A stretch of DNA of 64,000 nt, taken from NCBI RefSeq assembly GCF_900250075.1, contig NZ_LT977070.1:3018894-3082893 (forward strand), in the 5' to 3' direction. The position numbers were made by a program, and so were the translations under genes. Shown here one piece after another: positions 28,828 through 39,111 of the stretch. The DNA comes from Cupriavidus taiwanensis. GTDB taxonomy: Bacteria; Pseudomonadota; Gammaproteobacteria; Burkholderiales; Burkholderiaceae. Numbering within the stretch: the first letter of the stretch is position 1; each line of letters opens with the position of its first letter. Below the pieces are notes generated by a model, which searched no databases, was not told the origin of the DNA, and saw only the letters and a program-made list of their open reading frames with translations.

Positions 28828-28833
28828 ATTCTA
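28828..28833 (-). promoter_or_regulatory. Possible -10 box 6 nt before purN ATG
   Basis: TAGAAT on the minus strand, then TGCGCG, then ATG. The matching -35 is weak. If used, the transcript would begin at or next to the purN start codon, and there is no Shine-Dalgarno sequence to argue otherwise. Confidence 0.45.
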
Positions 28834-29074
28834 CCAAGGCAAGGCGCTAAACTCCGGTAAAGCCAAACCAGTACGTGCTTAATTCACGAGATCCGGACAC
28901 GCGCCGATTAACTGGCCTGTGGTAGCGAAGCCGTATAACCCGATTGATGGATTGTGACGCTTCGCCCCCTCTGCTAGAGTGGGCCCTACGTCCACGCGCC
29001 ATTCCTGTGCATGACACAGGTTCTCCGGAGAGGTGACAACAAGGACGAAACGGGATATTTGAACGGGAATTCGC

Positions 29075-29734
29075 ATGTCGAACGCTGCACCGACGTTGTT
29101 GGTGGTCGATGATCATCCTATGGCCTTGTCAGGGACCACCGCCTTCCTGGCCGAAGTCATGCCGGATGTGGCAGTCCATGCCGCCGGCAGTGCCCGCGAG
29201 GCGCTGGCCAGCCTGCAGCAAGGCTTGCGCCCCGATATCGTGCTGCTCGATATCTGGCTGAATGACGGTACCGGCTTCGATGCCATGCAGACCTTCAAGA
29301 CCGTCATCCCGGGCGCGCGCTTTATCTTCATGTCGGCCGAGGCCACCCCTGAAATCGTCGGCCGCGCCCGTGCGCTGTCGGCGTGCGGCTTCGTCGGCAA
29401 GCACCTGGACGCCAATGCCTTCACTGCCGCGGTGCGCAAGGTGCTGGCGGGCGACACCGCCTTCCCCACCGACGAAGCCCTCAACGGCCGCGCGCAATCG
29501 TTCGGGCCGGCCCACGGCATTCCGGTCACGCCCGCCGAACTGGGCCTGACGCCGCGCCAGGGTTCGGTGCTGGCGCTGGTGCTGGAAGGCCTGCCGAACA
29601 AGGTGATCGCGCGCCGGCTCGGGCTGACCGAGAACACTGTCAAGGAACACGTGTCCGCCATCCTGCAGCGCCTGGGCGTGCGCACCCGCATGCAGGTGAT
29701 GTCGCGCATGGAACGGTTCCGGCTGCGCCAGTAA
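29075..29734 (+). CDS. NarL/LuxR-family response regulator
   Basis: A 219-residue two-component regulator: receiver domain (1-120) with the acidic pair DD at 12-13 and phosphoacceptor Asp 59 in IVLLDIWLN, then a C-terminal LuxR helix-turn-helix (about 150-212, LTPRQGSVLALVLEGLPNKV and TENTVKEHVSAILQRLG). The usual Lys of the receiver appears in FVGKHLD. It converges on a hybrid kinase whose stop lies 46 nt away, so the two probably form a pair despite opposite strands. Target genes are unknown. Confidence 0.9.
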   Translation: MSNAAPTLLVVDDHPMALSGTTAFLAEVMPDVAVHAAGSAREALASLQQGLRPDIVLLDIWLNDGTGFDAMQTFKTVIPGARFIFMSAEATPEIVGRARALSACGFVGKHLDANAFTAAVRKVLAGDTAFPTDEALNGRAQSFGPAHGIPVTPAELGLTPRQGSVLALVLEGLPNKVIARRLGLTENTVKEHVSAILQRLGVRTRMQVMSRMERFRLRQ

Positions 29735-29780
29735 GGCGCGCCACGGCCGTTACCGTTCACCCGGTGCGCCGGCGCTTGCG

Positions 29781-31628
29781 CTAGGCGGGCCGCAGCCAGC
29801 GTCGCAGCAGCATCCGCAGCGAGGCCGGGTCCACCGGCTTGGGCAGCACGAAATAGCCTGCCTCCTCCGCCGCCGCCAGCGCGGCCGACTTCAGGTCCCC
29901 GGTCAGCAATGCGCTGCGCGCCTGCGGCTGCGTGTTCTGCCAGCGCTCGAGCAGGTCCAGCCCGTTCTCGCTGCCGGGCAGGCGCAGGTCGCAGAAGATA
30001 ATGTCCGGGCGCAGGCCCTGTGCGAACAGCTTGTCGGCCTCGGCACCGTGCGCGGCGCAGGCCACGCGGATGCCCCACGCCTCCATCAGCGCGATCCAGG
30101 CCTTGCGGATCTGGCTGTCGTCGTCGACCACCAGCACCGTGCCCTGCAGGCGATCGGGCTTGGCCTCCTCGGCCTGCGCCATGGCGCGCATCTCGCGCAC
30201 GCTGGCCACGGTCTCGGCCGGCACCGGCGCCAGCGCGAACCAGAACACCGAGCCCTTGCCCGGCACCGAGCGCACGCCATAGGTGCCGCGCATCAGCCGC
30301 ACGCATTCCTTGAAGATCGCCAGCCCCAGGCCCAGGCCCTGCGACGGGTCCCGCTGCGGGTTGTGGACCTGGTAGTAGGGCGAGAAGATGTCCGGCAGGT
30401 GCTCGGGCGTGACGCCGGCACCGGTGTCCCAAACCTCGAGCCGCACGTTCTTGCGGCGCTGGCGCGCGGTCACCAGCACGCCGCCGCGCTGGGTATAGCG
30501 CAGCGCGTTCTGCACCAGGTTGAACAAGGCCCGGCGCAGCAGCACGGGCTCGGCCATGGCGTACAGCTCGTCGGGCACGCGCGGGGTCAGGGTCAGCCCG
30601 CTTTCGCGCGCGTCGGCGGCAAACTGGCTCATCACGTCGCGGATCAGCGCGCCCAGCTCGCACGGCTCCAGCGTCGGCAGGACCTTGCGCCCTTCCAGCT
30701 TGGACAGGTCCAGCAGCGAGCGGAACAACAGGTCGATGGTCTGGGTGCCAGCCGCCACCTGCTCCACCAGCGGATGCAACGCGCTCGACTGGTTGCGCGC
30801 GCGCAGCGCCTCGACCAGCATCACCAGCGCATGCACCGGCTGGCGCAGGTCATGGCTGGCGGCCGCCAGGAAGCGCGACTTTTCTTCGCTGGCATGCAGC
30901 GCCCGCTCCTTCTCGTCCTGGAACTGCTTGGCCAGGCGCCGGCTGTCGCCCTCCAACTGGATCGCGCGCACCAGCGTGACCTGCAGGTTGAAGGCGTGGC
31001 GCGACAGCATCAACGCGTAGATTGCCAGCAGGCCCTGCACATAGACGCCGTGGCCAGGGAAGGCGAATTCCGCCATCAGCAGGTTCGGTACCAGGATCGG
31101 CACGCCGGCGTAGACCAGGTTCGACGGCACGGGCGCCTGCGACACCGCGCCGCCGGCAAGCACGCCGAGGGTCAGCAGGTACAGCACGCTGGAGAACACC
31201 GGCGAGGCTGTATACAAATGCAGCAGCGCCGAGCTGCCCCAGGTCACGCCGGTCAGGAAAGCGACCGCGCGCATGTTGTTCCACCATTTCTGCGTGTGCG
31301 CGGAGCGGCTCATCAGGGCGTGGTCACGCTGGTAGCCAATGTAGAACCACAGCCCGCCGGCCGTCAGCAGCAGCATCACCGCGCACCAGCCCAGCAGCGC
31401 GGCGGGGCTGACGTCGTTCCAGAACCCGATGGTGGTCAGCGCGGGCAGCAGCACCGAGGCGACGATGGCGGTCGGCGCATTCTTGTGCACGATCGCCATC
31501 AGCTTGGCGCGCGTCTCGACGTCGAGCTGGGCGCTCGACTGAGGCAGGCTCCTGGGCAGGAGCCGGGAAAAGAACCGATAGGTCAGCGCTTTCAACTGGG
31601 AATCGGGGAATGAGCGAAGATCGGGCAT
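29781..31628 (-). CDS. Hybrid sensor histidine kinase with receiver domain
   Basis: About 615 residues from MPDLRSFPDS. An N-terminal membrane region of about six hydrophobic helices (50-215) is followed by a short coiled segment, a HisKA domain with phospho-His 259 in AASHDLRQPVHAL, an ATPase domain (NLVQNALRYT, DTGAGV, GLGLGLAIF) and a C-terminal receiver (about 493-615) with VVDDD, phospho-Asp in IIFCDLRLPG and Lys in VLPKPVD. The start is uncertain: the frame is open to 31775, with another ATG at 31682. A hybrid kinase of this type passes phosphate to its own receiver. The stimulus is unknown. Confidence 0.87.
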   Translation of the reverse strand: MPDLRSFPDSQLKALTYRFFSRLLPRSLPQSSAQLDVETRAKLMAIVHKNAPTAIVASVLLPALTTIGFWNDVSPAALLGWCAVMLLLTAGGLWFYIGYQRDHALMSRSAHTQKWWNNMRAVAFLTGVTWGSSALLHLYTASPVFSSVLYLLTLGVLAGGAVSQAPVPSNLVYAGVPILVPNLLMAEFAFPGHGVYVQGLLAIYALMLSRHAFNLQVTLVRAIQLEGDSRRLAKQFQDEKERALHASEEKSRFLAAASHDLRQPVHALVMLVEALRARNQSSALHPLVEQVAAGTQTIDLLFRSLLDLSKLEGRKVLPTLEPCELGALIRDVMSQFAADARESGLTLTPRVPDELYAMAEPVLLRRALFNLVQNALRYTQRGGVLVTARQRRKNVRLEVWDTGAGVTPEHLPDIFSPYYQVHNPQRDPSQGLGLGLAIFKECVRLMRGTYGVRSVPGKGSVFWFALAPVPAETVASVREMRAMAQAEEAKPDRLQGTVLVVDDDSQIRKAWIALMEAWGIRVACAAHGAEADKLFAQGLRPDIIFCDLRLPGSENGLDLLERWQNTQPQARSALLTGDLKSAALAAAEEAGYFVLPKPVDPASLRMLLRRWLRPA

Positions 31629-31831
31629 ACCGCGCTGGATGCCCGTAGCGATCCCGTAGTGAGCCAAAGTGGCGCCTATCATGCCGCCTTTTGCGGCATC
31701 GCGCCATGGCGGGAGGGCCGGTTGCGGCACAAAAGCCGCAGCGCGGCGACCGGCCGGGGGCGGCGGCAGCGGCAAGCCGACCCATTCGCCTTATAATGCT
31801 CGCTTTACCTGAATCGTTTCCCGCCGTCCCC

Positions 31832-32845
31832 GTGAAAGTCTTCCGCGGCCTGCCCAACGCCGAGAGCCGGGCGCCCTGCGCGCTCACCATCGGCAATTTC
31901 GACGGTGTGCATCGCGGCCACCAGTCGCTGCTCGCGCGTGCGCGGGCGGCGGCGGATGCGCGCGGCCTGCCGCTGTGCGTGATGACCTTCGAGCCGCATC
32001 CGCGCGAGTTCTTTACACCGGACAAGGCCCCCACCCGGATCGCGCTGCTGCGCGACAAGCTGGAAAGCCTGCGCCGCAACGGCGTCGACCGCGTGGTGGT
32101 GGAACACTTCAACGCCCACTTTGCCGGCCAGTCGCCGCAGGAATTCGTCGAGAACGTGCTCTGGCATGGCCTGCATACCCGCTGGCTGCTGGTCGGCGAC
32201 GATTTCCGCTTCGGCGCCAAACGCGCCGGCGACTTTGCCTACCTGCAGGAGGCCGGGCGCCGCTACGGCTTCGATGTCGAGCAGATGGGCTCGGTGTCCG
32301 AGGGCGGCATCCGCATCTCCAGCTCGGCGGTGCGCCAGGCGCTGGCCGATGGCGACCTGGAACACGCGCGGCGCCTGCTCGGCCATGGCTACGCCATCAG
32401 CGGCCACGTGATCCACGGCCGCAAGCTGGGCCGCGACCTGGGCTTCCCGACGCTGAACCTGCGCATCTCGCACAAGCGGCCCGCGGTCAGCGGCATCTTC
32501 GTGGTGCAGGTGCACGGCATCGCCGACCATCCGCTGCCCGGCGTGGCCAGCATCGGCGTGCGCCCCACCATCGAGGACGCCGGCCGGGTCCTGCTGGAAG
32601 TCCACCTGTTCGATTTCAATGAAAGCCTGTACGGCAAGCTGGTGCGGGTCGAATTCATGAAGAAGCTGCGCGACGAGGCGCGCTTCGACTCCCTGGATGA
32701 GCTCACCGCCGCGATCGCCAAGGACAGCGCCGATGCGCGCGCCTTCTTCGGCCTGACGGCGCCGGGCGCCGCAGCGGCAGCGGTGGCGGCGGACGGCAGC
32801 GGCGGCCGCGATTTCGCCACCTCGGCCACCGACCGAATTAGGTAG
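31832..32845 (+). CDS. ribF: Bifunctional riboflavin kinase/FAD synthetase
   Basis: A 337-residue enzyme that makes FMN and then FAD. The N-terminal adenylyltransferase domain has IGNFDGVHRGH (about 22-32) and SSSAVRQAL; the C-terminal kinase domain has GRDLGFPTLNL. I use the GTG at 31832, which gives the family N-terminus VKVFRGLPN (read as Met). An in-frame ATG at 31796 overlaps a TATAAT box (31792-31797), so that ATG would lie in the promoter. First gene of a ribF-ileS-lspA run; the gap to ileS is 120 nt. The Ala/Gly-rich C-terminal 30 residues are not conserved. Confidence 0.93.
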   Translation: MKVFRGLPNAESRAPCALTIGNFDGVHRGHQSLLARARAAADARGLPLCVMTFEPHPREFFTPDKAPTRIALLRDKLESLRRNGVDRVVVEHFNAHFAGQSPQEFVENVLWHGLHTRWLLVGDDFRFGAKRAGDFAYLQEAGRRYGFDVEQMGSVSEGGIRISSSAVRQALADGDLEHARRLLGHGYAISGHVIHGRKLGRDLGFPTLNLRISHKRPAVSGIFVVQVHGIADHPLPGVASIGVRPTIEDAGRVLLEVHLFDFNESLYGKLVRVEFMKKLRDEARFDSLDELTAAIAKDSADARAFFGLTAPGAAAAAVAADGSGGRDFATSATDRIR

Positions 32846-32965
32846 CGGCCGGCGCCCCGCGCCCCGCTGCGCGGGCCCGGTTCGCACGCCGCCTGCCCCA
32901 GTCTTCACGCGCGCCCGCCGGCCCAGCGCCGGCCGCGCGCCAACCGAATTGCCCTGAGAATCGAA

Positions 32966-35857
32966 ATGTCTGACGACAAACGCGCCAAGCCCGAGAAGAA
33001 CAAGTATCCCGTCAACCTGCTCGACACGCCCTTCCCGATGCGTGGCGACCTGCCCAAGCGCGAGCCGCAATGGGTCAAGCAGTGGCAGGACAAGCAGCTC
33101 TACAAGAAGATTCGCGCGGCGCGCAAGGGCGCGAAGAAGTTCGTGCTGCACGACGGCCCGCCGTATGCCAACGGCGACATCCATATCGGCCACGCCGTCA
33201 ACAAGGTGCTCAAGGACATGATCATCAAGGCGCGCGGGCTGACCGGCCTCGACGCCGTCTACGTGCCGGGCTGGGATTGCCACGGCATGCCGATCGAGAT
33301 CCAGATCGAGAAGAAGTTCGGCAAGGGCCTGCCGGTGCAGGAAGTCCAGGCCAAGGCGCGCGCCTACGCCACCGAGCAGATCAAGCGCCAGATGGCGGAC
33401 TTCGAGCGTCTGGGCGTGCTGGGCGACTGGGATCACCCCTACCTGACCATGAACTACAGCAATGAGGCGGACGAACTGCGCGCGCTCGGCAAGATCATGG
33501 AAAAGGGCTATGTGTTCCGCGGCCTGAAGCCGGTGAACTGGTGCTTCGACTGCGGCTCGGCGCTGGCCGAGGCCGAAGTCGAATACAAGGACAAGGTCGA
33601 CCTGTCGATCGACGTGGGCTTCCCGTTCGCCGAGACCGACAAGCTGGCGCACGCGTTCAAGGTGCCGGTCGAGCAGATCGACGCCAGGCCGGGCTGGATC
33701 GTGATCTGGACCACCACGCCCTGGACCATCCCGAGCAACCAGGCGCTGAACGTGCACCCGGAGGTGGAATACGCGCTGGTCGACACCCCGCGCGGCCACC
33801 TGATCCTGGCCACCGAGCGGGTCGAGGAGCAGCTGAAGGTCTACGCCCTGGAAGGCAAGGTCGTCGCCACGGCCACCGGCGCCGCGCTGTCGGAAATCCG
33901 CTTCCACCACCCGCTGGCCAGGATGGACGCCGGCTATGACCGCCTGTCGCCGGTCTACCTGGGCGACTACGTCACCACCGATACCGGCTCGGGCATCGTG
34001 CACTCGGCCCCTGCCTATGGCGTGGAAGACTTCCAGTCGTGCAAGGCGCACGGCATGCCCGACAGCGACATCATCAGCCCGGTGATGGGCAACGGCGTCT
34101 ATGCCGGCACGCTGCCGCTGTTCGGCGGCTTGTCGATCTGGGATGCCAACCCCAAGATCGTCGATGCGCTGCAGGAATCGGGCAACCTGTTCAACTCGCA
34201 CAAGTACACCCACAGCTACATGCACTGCTGGCGACACAAGACGCCGATCATCTACCGCGCCACCTCGCAGTGGTTCGCGGGCATGGACGTGGACCCGGCC
34301 GAGGAAAACGGCAAGCCCGTGCCGACGCTGCGCGAGACCGCGCTGGCCGGCATCGAGGCGACCGAGTTCTATCCGTCGTGGGGCAAGCAGCGACTGCACA
34401 ACATGATCGCCCACCGCCCGGACTGGACCCTGTCGCGCCAGCGCCAATGGGGCGTGCCGATGGCGTTCTTCGTGCACAAGGAAACCGGCGCGCTGCATCC
34501 GCGCACGCCCGAACTGCTGGAACAGATCGCCAAGCGCGTCGAGCATCACGGCATCGAAGCCTGGCAGACGCTGGACCCGGCCGAGCTGCTGGGCGACGAG
34601 GCCAGCCAGTATGAGAAGAACCGCGACACGCTCGACGTCTGGTTCGATTCCGGCACCACGCACTGGACCGTGATCCGCGGCTCGCACCGCGACGACCTGT
34701 ACGACCCGGCCGCCGACGAGGCCGACGGGCGCCTGGCCGACCTGTACCTGGAAGGCTCGGACCAGCATCGCGGCTGGTTCCACTCGTCGCTGCTGACCGC
34801 CTCGATGCTGTATGGCAAGCCGCCCTACAAGGCGCTGCTGACGCACGGCTTCACCGTCGACGGCGAAGGCCGCAAGATGTCCAAGTCGATCGGCAATACC
34901 GTGTCGCCGCAGGACATCTCGAACAAGATGGGCGCGGAAATCATCCGCCTGTGGGTGGCCTCGACCGATTATTCCGGCGAGCTGTCGATCTCGGACGAGA
35001 TCCTCAAGCGCGTGGTGGAAGGCTATCGCCGCATCCGCAATACGCTGCGTTTCCTGCTGTCGAACCTGTCCGACTACGACCACGGCAAGCACGCGCTGCC
35101 GGCCGCCGAATGGCTGGAGATCGACCGCTACGCCGTGGCGCTGACCGCGCAGCTGCAGAAGGAAGTGCTGTCGCACTACGAGGCCTACGAATTCCACCCG
35201 GTGGTGGCCAAGCTGCAGACCTTCTGCTCCGAGGACCTCGGCGGCTTCTACCTCGACGTGCTGAAGGACCGCCTGTACACCACCGCGCCGGACTCGAAGG
35301 CGCGCCGCGCCGCGCAGAACGCGCTGTACCACATCACCCAGGCAATGCTGCACTGGATGGCGCCGTTCCTGTCGTTCACCGCCGAGGAAGCATGGCAGGT
35401 GTTCGCCCATGGTACCGCGCACACCGACACCATCTTCACCAGCACTTATTACGCCGTGCCGGAAGTCGACGATGCCGACGACCTGCTGCAGAAATGGCAT
35501 ACGCTGCGCGAAGTGCGCGCGGAGGTCACCCGGCAGCTGGAAGCGGTGCGCGTGGAAGGCGAGATCGGTTCGTCGCTGCAGGCCGAGCTGACCATCCAGG
35601 CCGGCGGTCCGGTGCTGGCGGCGCTGCAGAGCCTCGGCGACGACCTGCGCTTCGTGCTGCTGACCTCGTCGGCCAAGGTCGCGCCCGCGCCCGAGGCTGG
35701 CGACCTGCTGGTGACGGTGACGCCGTCGGCGCATGCCAAGTGCGAGCGCTGCTGGCACTACCGCGCCGACGTCGGCCACAACCCCGACCACCCCACCCTC
35801 TGCGGCCGCTGCGACAGCAACCTGTTCGGCGCCGGCGAACACAGGAGCCACGCCTGA
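32966..35857 (+). CDS. ileS: Isoleucyl-tRNA synthetase
   Basis: A 963-residue class I synthetase charging tRNA-Ile. It shows HIGH at 73-76 within [16 protein letters not shown], the editing domain (about 200-400, [14 protein letters not shown]), KMSKS at 637-641 and a C-terminal zinc finger CERCWHY...CGRC (about 925-948). Length is that of a bacterial type I enzyme. Its stop overlaps the lspA start by one base (TGATG), the classical ileS-lspA coupling. There is no T-box or Ile-rich leader upstream. Confidence 0.98.
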   Translation: MSDDKRAKPEKNKYPVNLLDTPFPMRGDLPKREPQWVKQWQDKQLYKKIRAARKGAKKFVLHDGPPYANGDIHIGHAVNKVLKDMIIKARGLTGLDAVYVPGWDCHGMPIEIQIEKKFGKGLPVQEVQAKARAYATEQIKRQMADFERLGVLGDWDHPYLTMNYSNEADELRALGKIMEKGYVFRGLKPVNWCFDCGSALAEAEVEYKDKVDLSIDVGFPFAETDKLAHAFKVPVEQIDARPGWIVIWTTTPWTIPSNQALNVHPEVEYALVDTPRGHLILATERVEEQLKVYALEGKVVATATGAALSEIRFHHPLARMDAGYDRLSPVYLGDYVTTDTGSGIVHSAPAYGVEDFQSCKAHGMPDSDIISPVMGNGVYAGTLPLFGGLSIWDANPKIVDALQESGNLFNSHKYTHSYMHCWRHKTPIIYRATSQWFAGMDVDPAEENGKPVPTLRETALAGIEATEFYPSWGKQRLHNMIAHRPDWTLSRQRQWGVPMAFFVHKETGALHPRTPELLEQIAKRVEHHGIEAWQTLDPAELLGDEASQYEKNRDTLDVWFDSGTTHWTVIRGSHRDDLYDPAADEADGRLADLYLEGSDQHRGWFHSSLLTASMLYGKPPYKALLTHGFTVDGEGRKMSKSIGNTVSPQDISNKMGAEIIRLWVASTDYSGELSISDEILKRVVEGYRRIRNTLRFLLSNLSDYDHGKHALPAAEWLEIDRYAVALTAQLQKEVLSHYEAYEFHPVVAKLQTFCSEDLGGFYLDVLKDRLYTTAPDSKARRAAQNALYHITQAMLHWMAPFLSFTAEEAWQVFAHGTAHTDTIFTSTYYAVPEVDDADDLLQKWHTLREVRAEVTRQLEAVRVEGEIGSSLQAELTIQAGGPVLAALQSLGDDLRFVLLTSSAKVAPAPEAGDLLVTVTPSAHAKCERCWHYRADVGHNPDHPTLCGRCDSNLFGAGEHRSHA

Positions 35858-36384
35858 TGGCATCGACCACGTCCCGTTCGGCGCGCCCGGCGCGCCGCAA
35901 CAAGGCTGCCGGCAGCACCACCCCGCTGCTGTGGATGGCCTTTGCGCTGCTGGTGGTGCTGCTCGACCAGTTCTTCAAGATCGTGATCGTGCGCAGCTTC
36001 AGCTACGGCGAGTCGCGCCCGGTGACTGGCTTCTTTAACCTGGTGCTGGTCTACAACAAGGGCGCGGCATTCAGCTTCCTGGCCGACGCCGGCGGCTGGC
36101 AGCGCTGGTTCTTCACCGGCCTGGGCGTGGTGGTCGGCGCGTTCATCGTCTGGCTGCTGTATCGCCATACCGGCCAGCGGCTGTTCTGCTTCGCGGTGTC
36201 GCTGATCCTGGGCGGCGCGGTCGGCAACGTGATCGACCGCGTGGCCTACGGTCATGTGATCGATTTCCTGGACTTCTACGTGGGCAGGTATCACTGGCCG
36301 GCCTTCAACGTCGCTGACTGTGCGATCACGGTGGGCGCGGTGCTGCTGATCGTCGATGAGCTGCGGCGGGTGCGCAAGCACTGA
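35857..36384 (+). CDS. lspA: Lipoprotein signal peptidase
   Basis: A 175-residue inner-membrane aspartyl protease that removes signal peptides from prolipoproteins. It has four hydrophobic segments and the two catalytic Asp motifs [17 protein letters not shown] and FNVADCAI. The N-terminal 20 residues are a basic cytoplasmic tail. The ATG overlaps the ileS stop, and coaBC follows 47 nt later. It would process, for example, the LivK lipoprotein of this window. Confidence 0.96.
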   Translation: MASTTSRSARPARRNKAAGSTTPLLWMAFALLVVLLDQFFKIVIVRSFSYGESRPVTGFFNLVLVYNKGAAFSFLADAGGWQRWFFTGLGVVVGAFIVWLLYRHTGQRLFCFAVSLILGGAVGNVIDRVAYGHVIDFLDFYVGRYHWPAFNVADCAITVGAVLLIVDELRRVRKH

Positions 36385-36431
36385 GCGGCGCCGCTAACAT
36401 TCCCCTTCCCTGCCCAGCCAGGTTCCACACC

Positions 36432-37634
36432 ATGGATTTGCGCGGCAAGCACATCGTTCTCGGCCTGACCGGCGGCATCGCCTGCTACAAGTCGGCCGAA
36501 CTGGTCCGGCTCCTGACCAAGGCCGGCGCCACCGTGCAGGTGGCCATGACCGAGGCGGCGACGCATTTCATCACCCCGGTGACGATGCAGGCGCTGTCGG
36601 GCCGGCCGGTCTTCCTGTCGCAATGGGATGCGCGCATCGAGAACAATATGGCGCATATCGACCTCTCGCGCGAGGCCGACGCCATTGTCATCGCCCCTGC
36701 ATCCACCGACTTCATGGCGCGGCTGGCCAACGGCCTGTGCGACGACCTGCTGAGCACGCTGTGCATCGCGCGCGACTGCCCGCTGCTGGTGGCGCCGGCG
36801 ATGAACCGTCAGATGTGGGCCGCCCCCGCCACCCAGCGCAACGCCGCCCAACTGCGCGCCGACGGCGTGGTGATCCTGGGCCCGGGCAGCGGCGACCAGG
36901 CCTGCGGCGAAGTCGGCGACGGCCGCATGCTGGAGCCCGAGGAACTGCTCGACGACATCATCGCCTTCTTCCAGCCCAAGCCGCTGCAAGGCAAGCGCAT
37001 GCTGATCACCGCCGGCCCGACCTTCGAGGCGATCGACCCGGTGCGCGGCATCACCAATCTGTCGTCCGGCAAGATGGGCTTCTCGATCGCGCGCGCGGCG
37101 CGCGAGGCCGGCGCCGAAGTGCTGCTGGTGGCCGGCCCCACCGGCCTGCCGACGCCGCGCGGCGTGATGCGCACCGACGTGCGCAGCGCGCAGCAGATGC
37201 ATGACGCGGTGATGGCGCAGCTGCCCGGCGTCGATGTCTTTGTCGCGGTGGCCGCGGTGGCGGACTGGCGCCCCGCCGAGGTCGCGCAGCAGAAGCTGAA
37301 GAAGGCCAGCGCTACCGATACGCCCACGCTGCAGTTCGTGCAGAACCCCGACATCCTGGCCGCGGTCGCGGCCCGCGCCGATGCGCCGTACTGCGTCGGC
37401 TTTGCCGCCGAAAGCGAGAACCTGGAGCAGTACGGCGAGCAGAAGCGCCAGCGCAAGGGCGTACCGCTGCTGGTGGGCAATATCGGCCACCACACCTTCG
37501 GCCTGGACGACAACGAGATCGTGCTGTTCGACGCCGCCGGCATGACGCGGCTGCCGCGCGCCGACAAGCTGTCGCTGGCACGCCAGCTGGTCGCGGCCAT
37601 CGGCCAGCGCCTGCCCGGTCGCGCGCGGCCCTGA
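36432..37634 (+). CDS. coaBC: Phosphopantothenoylcysteine decarboxylase/synthetase
   Basis: A 400-residue bifunctional CoA-pathway enzyme. The N-terminal CoaC part binds FMN (LGLTGGIACYKSAELVRL) and has the APAMNRQMW substrate motif. The C-terminal CoaB part has LITAGPTFEAIDPVRGITNLSSGKMG and the nucleotide-binding region. It joins phosphopantothenate to Cys using CTP and then decarboxylates the product. It lies between lspA (47 nt) and dut (27 nt), the dfp-dut order common to proteobacteria. Confidence 0.96.
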   Translation: MDLRGKHIVLGLTGGIACYKSAELVRLLTKAGATVQVAMTEAATHFITPVTMQALSGRPVFLSQWDARIENNMAHIDLSREADAIVIAPASTDFMARLANGLCDDLLSTLCIARDCPLLVAPAMNRQMWAAPATQRNAAQLRADGVVILGPGSGDQACGEVGDGRMLEPEELLDDIIAFFQPKPLQGKRMLITAGPTFEAIDPVRGITNLSSGKMGFSIARAAREAGAEVLLVAGPTGLPTPRGVMRTDVRSAQQMHDAVMAQLPGVDVFVAVAAVADWRPAEVAQQKLKKASATDTPTLQFVQNPDILAAVAARADAPYCVGFAAESENLEQYGEQKRQRKGVPLLVGNIGHHTFGLDDNEIVLFDAAGMTRLPRADKLSLARQLVAAIGQRLPGRARP

Positions 37635-37661
37635 CTTTGCAACGTATTCCCGAGATTGTTT

Positions 37662-38162
37662 ATGACCCAGCCTCTGAACCCGACCGTCGAAATCAAGGTG
37701 CTCGATGCGCGCCTGAACGAATGGGGCCTGCCCGCCTACCAGAGCGAGATGGCCGCCGCCATCGACCTGCACGCCTGCGTCGACGCGCCCGTGGCGATCG
37801 CGCCGGGCACGCCCGCCCAGCTGGTGCCGGCCGGCATCGCCGTGCACATGGGCAATCCGTACATGGCCGCGACCATCGTGCCGCGCTCGGGGCTGGGCCA
37901 CAAGAAGGGGCTGGTGCTGGGCAATTCGATCGGCGTGATCGATGCCGACTACCAGGGCCAGATCATGGTCAGCGTGTGGAACCGCAACGCGCCGGGCACC
38001 GAGCCGATCCTGATCCAGCCGGGCGAGCGCATTGCGCAGATGATGTTCGTGCCGGTGCTGCGGCCGGTGTTCTCGACGGTCGAAGAGTTCAGCCAGGACA
38101 GCGAACGCGGTGCGGGCGGCTTTGGCTCGACCGGCGTGCATCACGCCAAGGCCGGCGCCTGA
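37662..38162 (+). CDS. dut: dUTP diphosphatase
   Basis: A 166-residue trimeric dUTPase with the five conserved motifs: AAIDLHAC (I), PRSGLGHK (II), GVIDADYQGQ with the catalytic Asp (III), PGERIAQMMF (IV) and GAGGFGSTG (V). It hydrolyses dUTP to dUMP, which keeps uracil out of DNA and feeds thymidylate synthesis. ATG at 37662 (MTQPLNPTVE) was preferred over 37656. Last gene before a perfect terminator. Confidence 0.97.
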   Translation: MTQPLNPTVEIKVLDARLNEWGLPAYQSEMAAAIDLHACVDAPVAIAPGTPAQLVPAGIAVHMGNPYMAATIVPRSGLGHKKGLVLGNSIGVIDADYQGQIMVSVWNRNAPGTEPILIQPGERIAQMMFVPVLRPVFSTVEEFSQDSERGAGGFGSTGVHHAKAGA

Positions 38163-38187
38163 CCAGTTGTCGGCCTCGGCATGCAGT

Positions 38188-38213
38188 ACTGGCGCCCCGC
38201 GGGGCGCCAGTTT
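38188..38213. terminator. Bidirectional terminator between dut and VOC gene
   Basis: Perfect 11-bp stem ACTGGCGCCCC / GGGGCGCCAGT (38188-38198, 38201-38211) with a 2-nt centre. A short T-run follows on the plus strand; the minus-strand copy is followed by ACTGCATG. It separates two converging genes. Confidence 0.7.
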
Positions 38214-38218
38214 GCACT

Positions 38219-39067
38219 TCAGCCCCGCTGCTCGAACAGCAAGGCCACGCCGCTGGCAACATCGGCCGGCACCAGGGTTTCGCGCGGGCCCAGGTCGTGG
38301 GTCGGCACGCCCTGCTCGCGCCAGCCGGCGCGGGCCGCCGCAAGGTCGTTGGTGCGCAAGCGGATCGCGGCATAGCCGGGCCCGTCGCGACGGATATGCG
38401 CGCTGCCGGTGGCCGATGCCAGCGCCTGCGGCGTGCTTAGTACCAGCGTGGCATTGTCGACCGCCAGGCTGCTGACATGTTCGCTCAGCTGCGTCAGCTC
38501 GCCGCCGGTCAGCTCGGCATAGGCGCGCGCGGCGGCGTCCACCAGCGCCGGGGCCACCACCAGGAACATGGTCGCGATGCTGTGCGCGCCGTTGGCATGG
38601 CGCATCCATTCGGGCCGCCACAGCAGCTCGGGCGTGCGATGCTCGCAGACGAAATAGCGCGCACCCGGGGCGTCGTCGAGCGCGGTCACGCGGAAGGTGG
38701 CCGGATGCTCGCTGCCATCGTCCAGCCGCACCGGACGCGAGAATTCGATCGGTTCCGAGGTGTGCCAGCCGTCCCCGCGCAGCCGCGCCGCGGTGGCGAA
38801 GGCATCGGCGCTCTTGCACGACATCGCCGCACAGCCACCGCCGCGTTGCTGGGCGTCCCAGTAATACTGCCGGCTGGGGCTGGGCGCGGTCACGTGCAGC
38901 AGCTCGAGGTAGTCCCGCTGCAGCATGATGCAGTGGTTCTGCGAACCCAGCGTGTGGTAGCCGCGCGGCGTCAGCGTGAAGCCGAGCCGCTGCCAGGCCT
39001 GAGCGCCGGCATCGAGGTCTGGGCACACCACCACGGCGTGATCGAACATTTCTGCTTGCGTTGCCAT
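38219..39067 (-). CDS. Glyoxalase-like (VOC superfamily) protein
   Basis: A 282-residue protein of the glyoxalase-like PF13468 type. It starts MATQAEMFDHAVVVCPDLDAG, a typical beta strand of the fold, with HCIMLQRDYLELLHV following. Two VOC modules appear to cover residues 8-115 and about 130-270. GGGGGG lies 6 nt before the ATG at 39067; ATG 39073 is too close to it. Substrate is unknown: VOC members include dioxygenases, isomerases and resistance proteins. It is 44 nt downstream of a Bug-type receptor gene on the same strand, so a shared catabolic use is possible. Confidence 0.75.
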   Translation of the reverse strand: MATQAEMFDHAVVVCPDLDAGAQAWQRLGFTLTPRGYHTLGSQNHCIMLQRDYLELLHVTAPSPSRQYYWDAQQRGGGCAAMSCKSADAFATAARLRGDGWHTSEPIEFSRPVRLDDGSEHPATFRVTALDDAPGARYFVCEHRTPELLWRPEWMRHANGAHSIATMFLVVAPALVDAAARAYAELTGGELTQLSEHVSSLAVDNATLVLSTPQALASATGSAHIRRDGPGYAAIRLRTNDLAAARAGWREQGVPTHDLGPRETLVPADVASGVALLFEQRG

Positions 39068-39111
39068 CGGCATCCCCCCGGACGCGTGGCGCACGGTGGC
39101 GCCGGACTGGT

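Noticed and set aside
31209..31216. TGTATACA, resembling a HutC half-site pair
   Set aside because: It lies inside the kinase coding sequence, lacks the 2-nt spacer of the hut sites and is far from any promoter.
31796..31831. ATG start for ribF at 31796
   Set aside because: The ATG overlaps a TATAAT promoter box, and the conserved RibF N-terminus begins at the GTG at 31832.
31805..35863. 1352-codon open frame on the minus strand opposite ribF/ileS
   Set aside because: Antisense shadow of ileS: G/C at third positions removes stop codons from the opposite strand. The translation is Ala/Arg/Gln/His-rich without any domain, while ileS has all its motifs.
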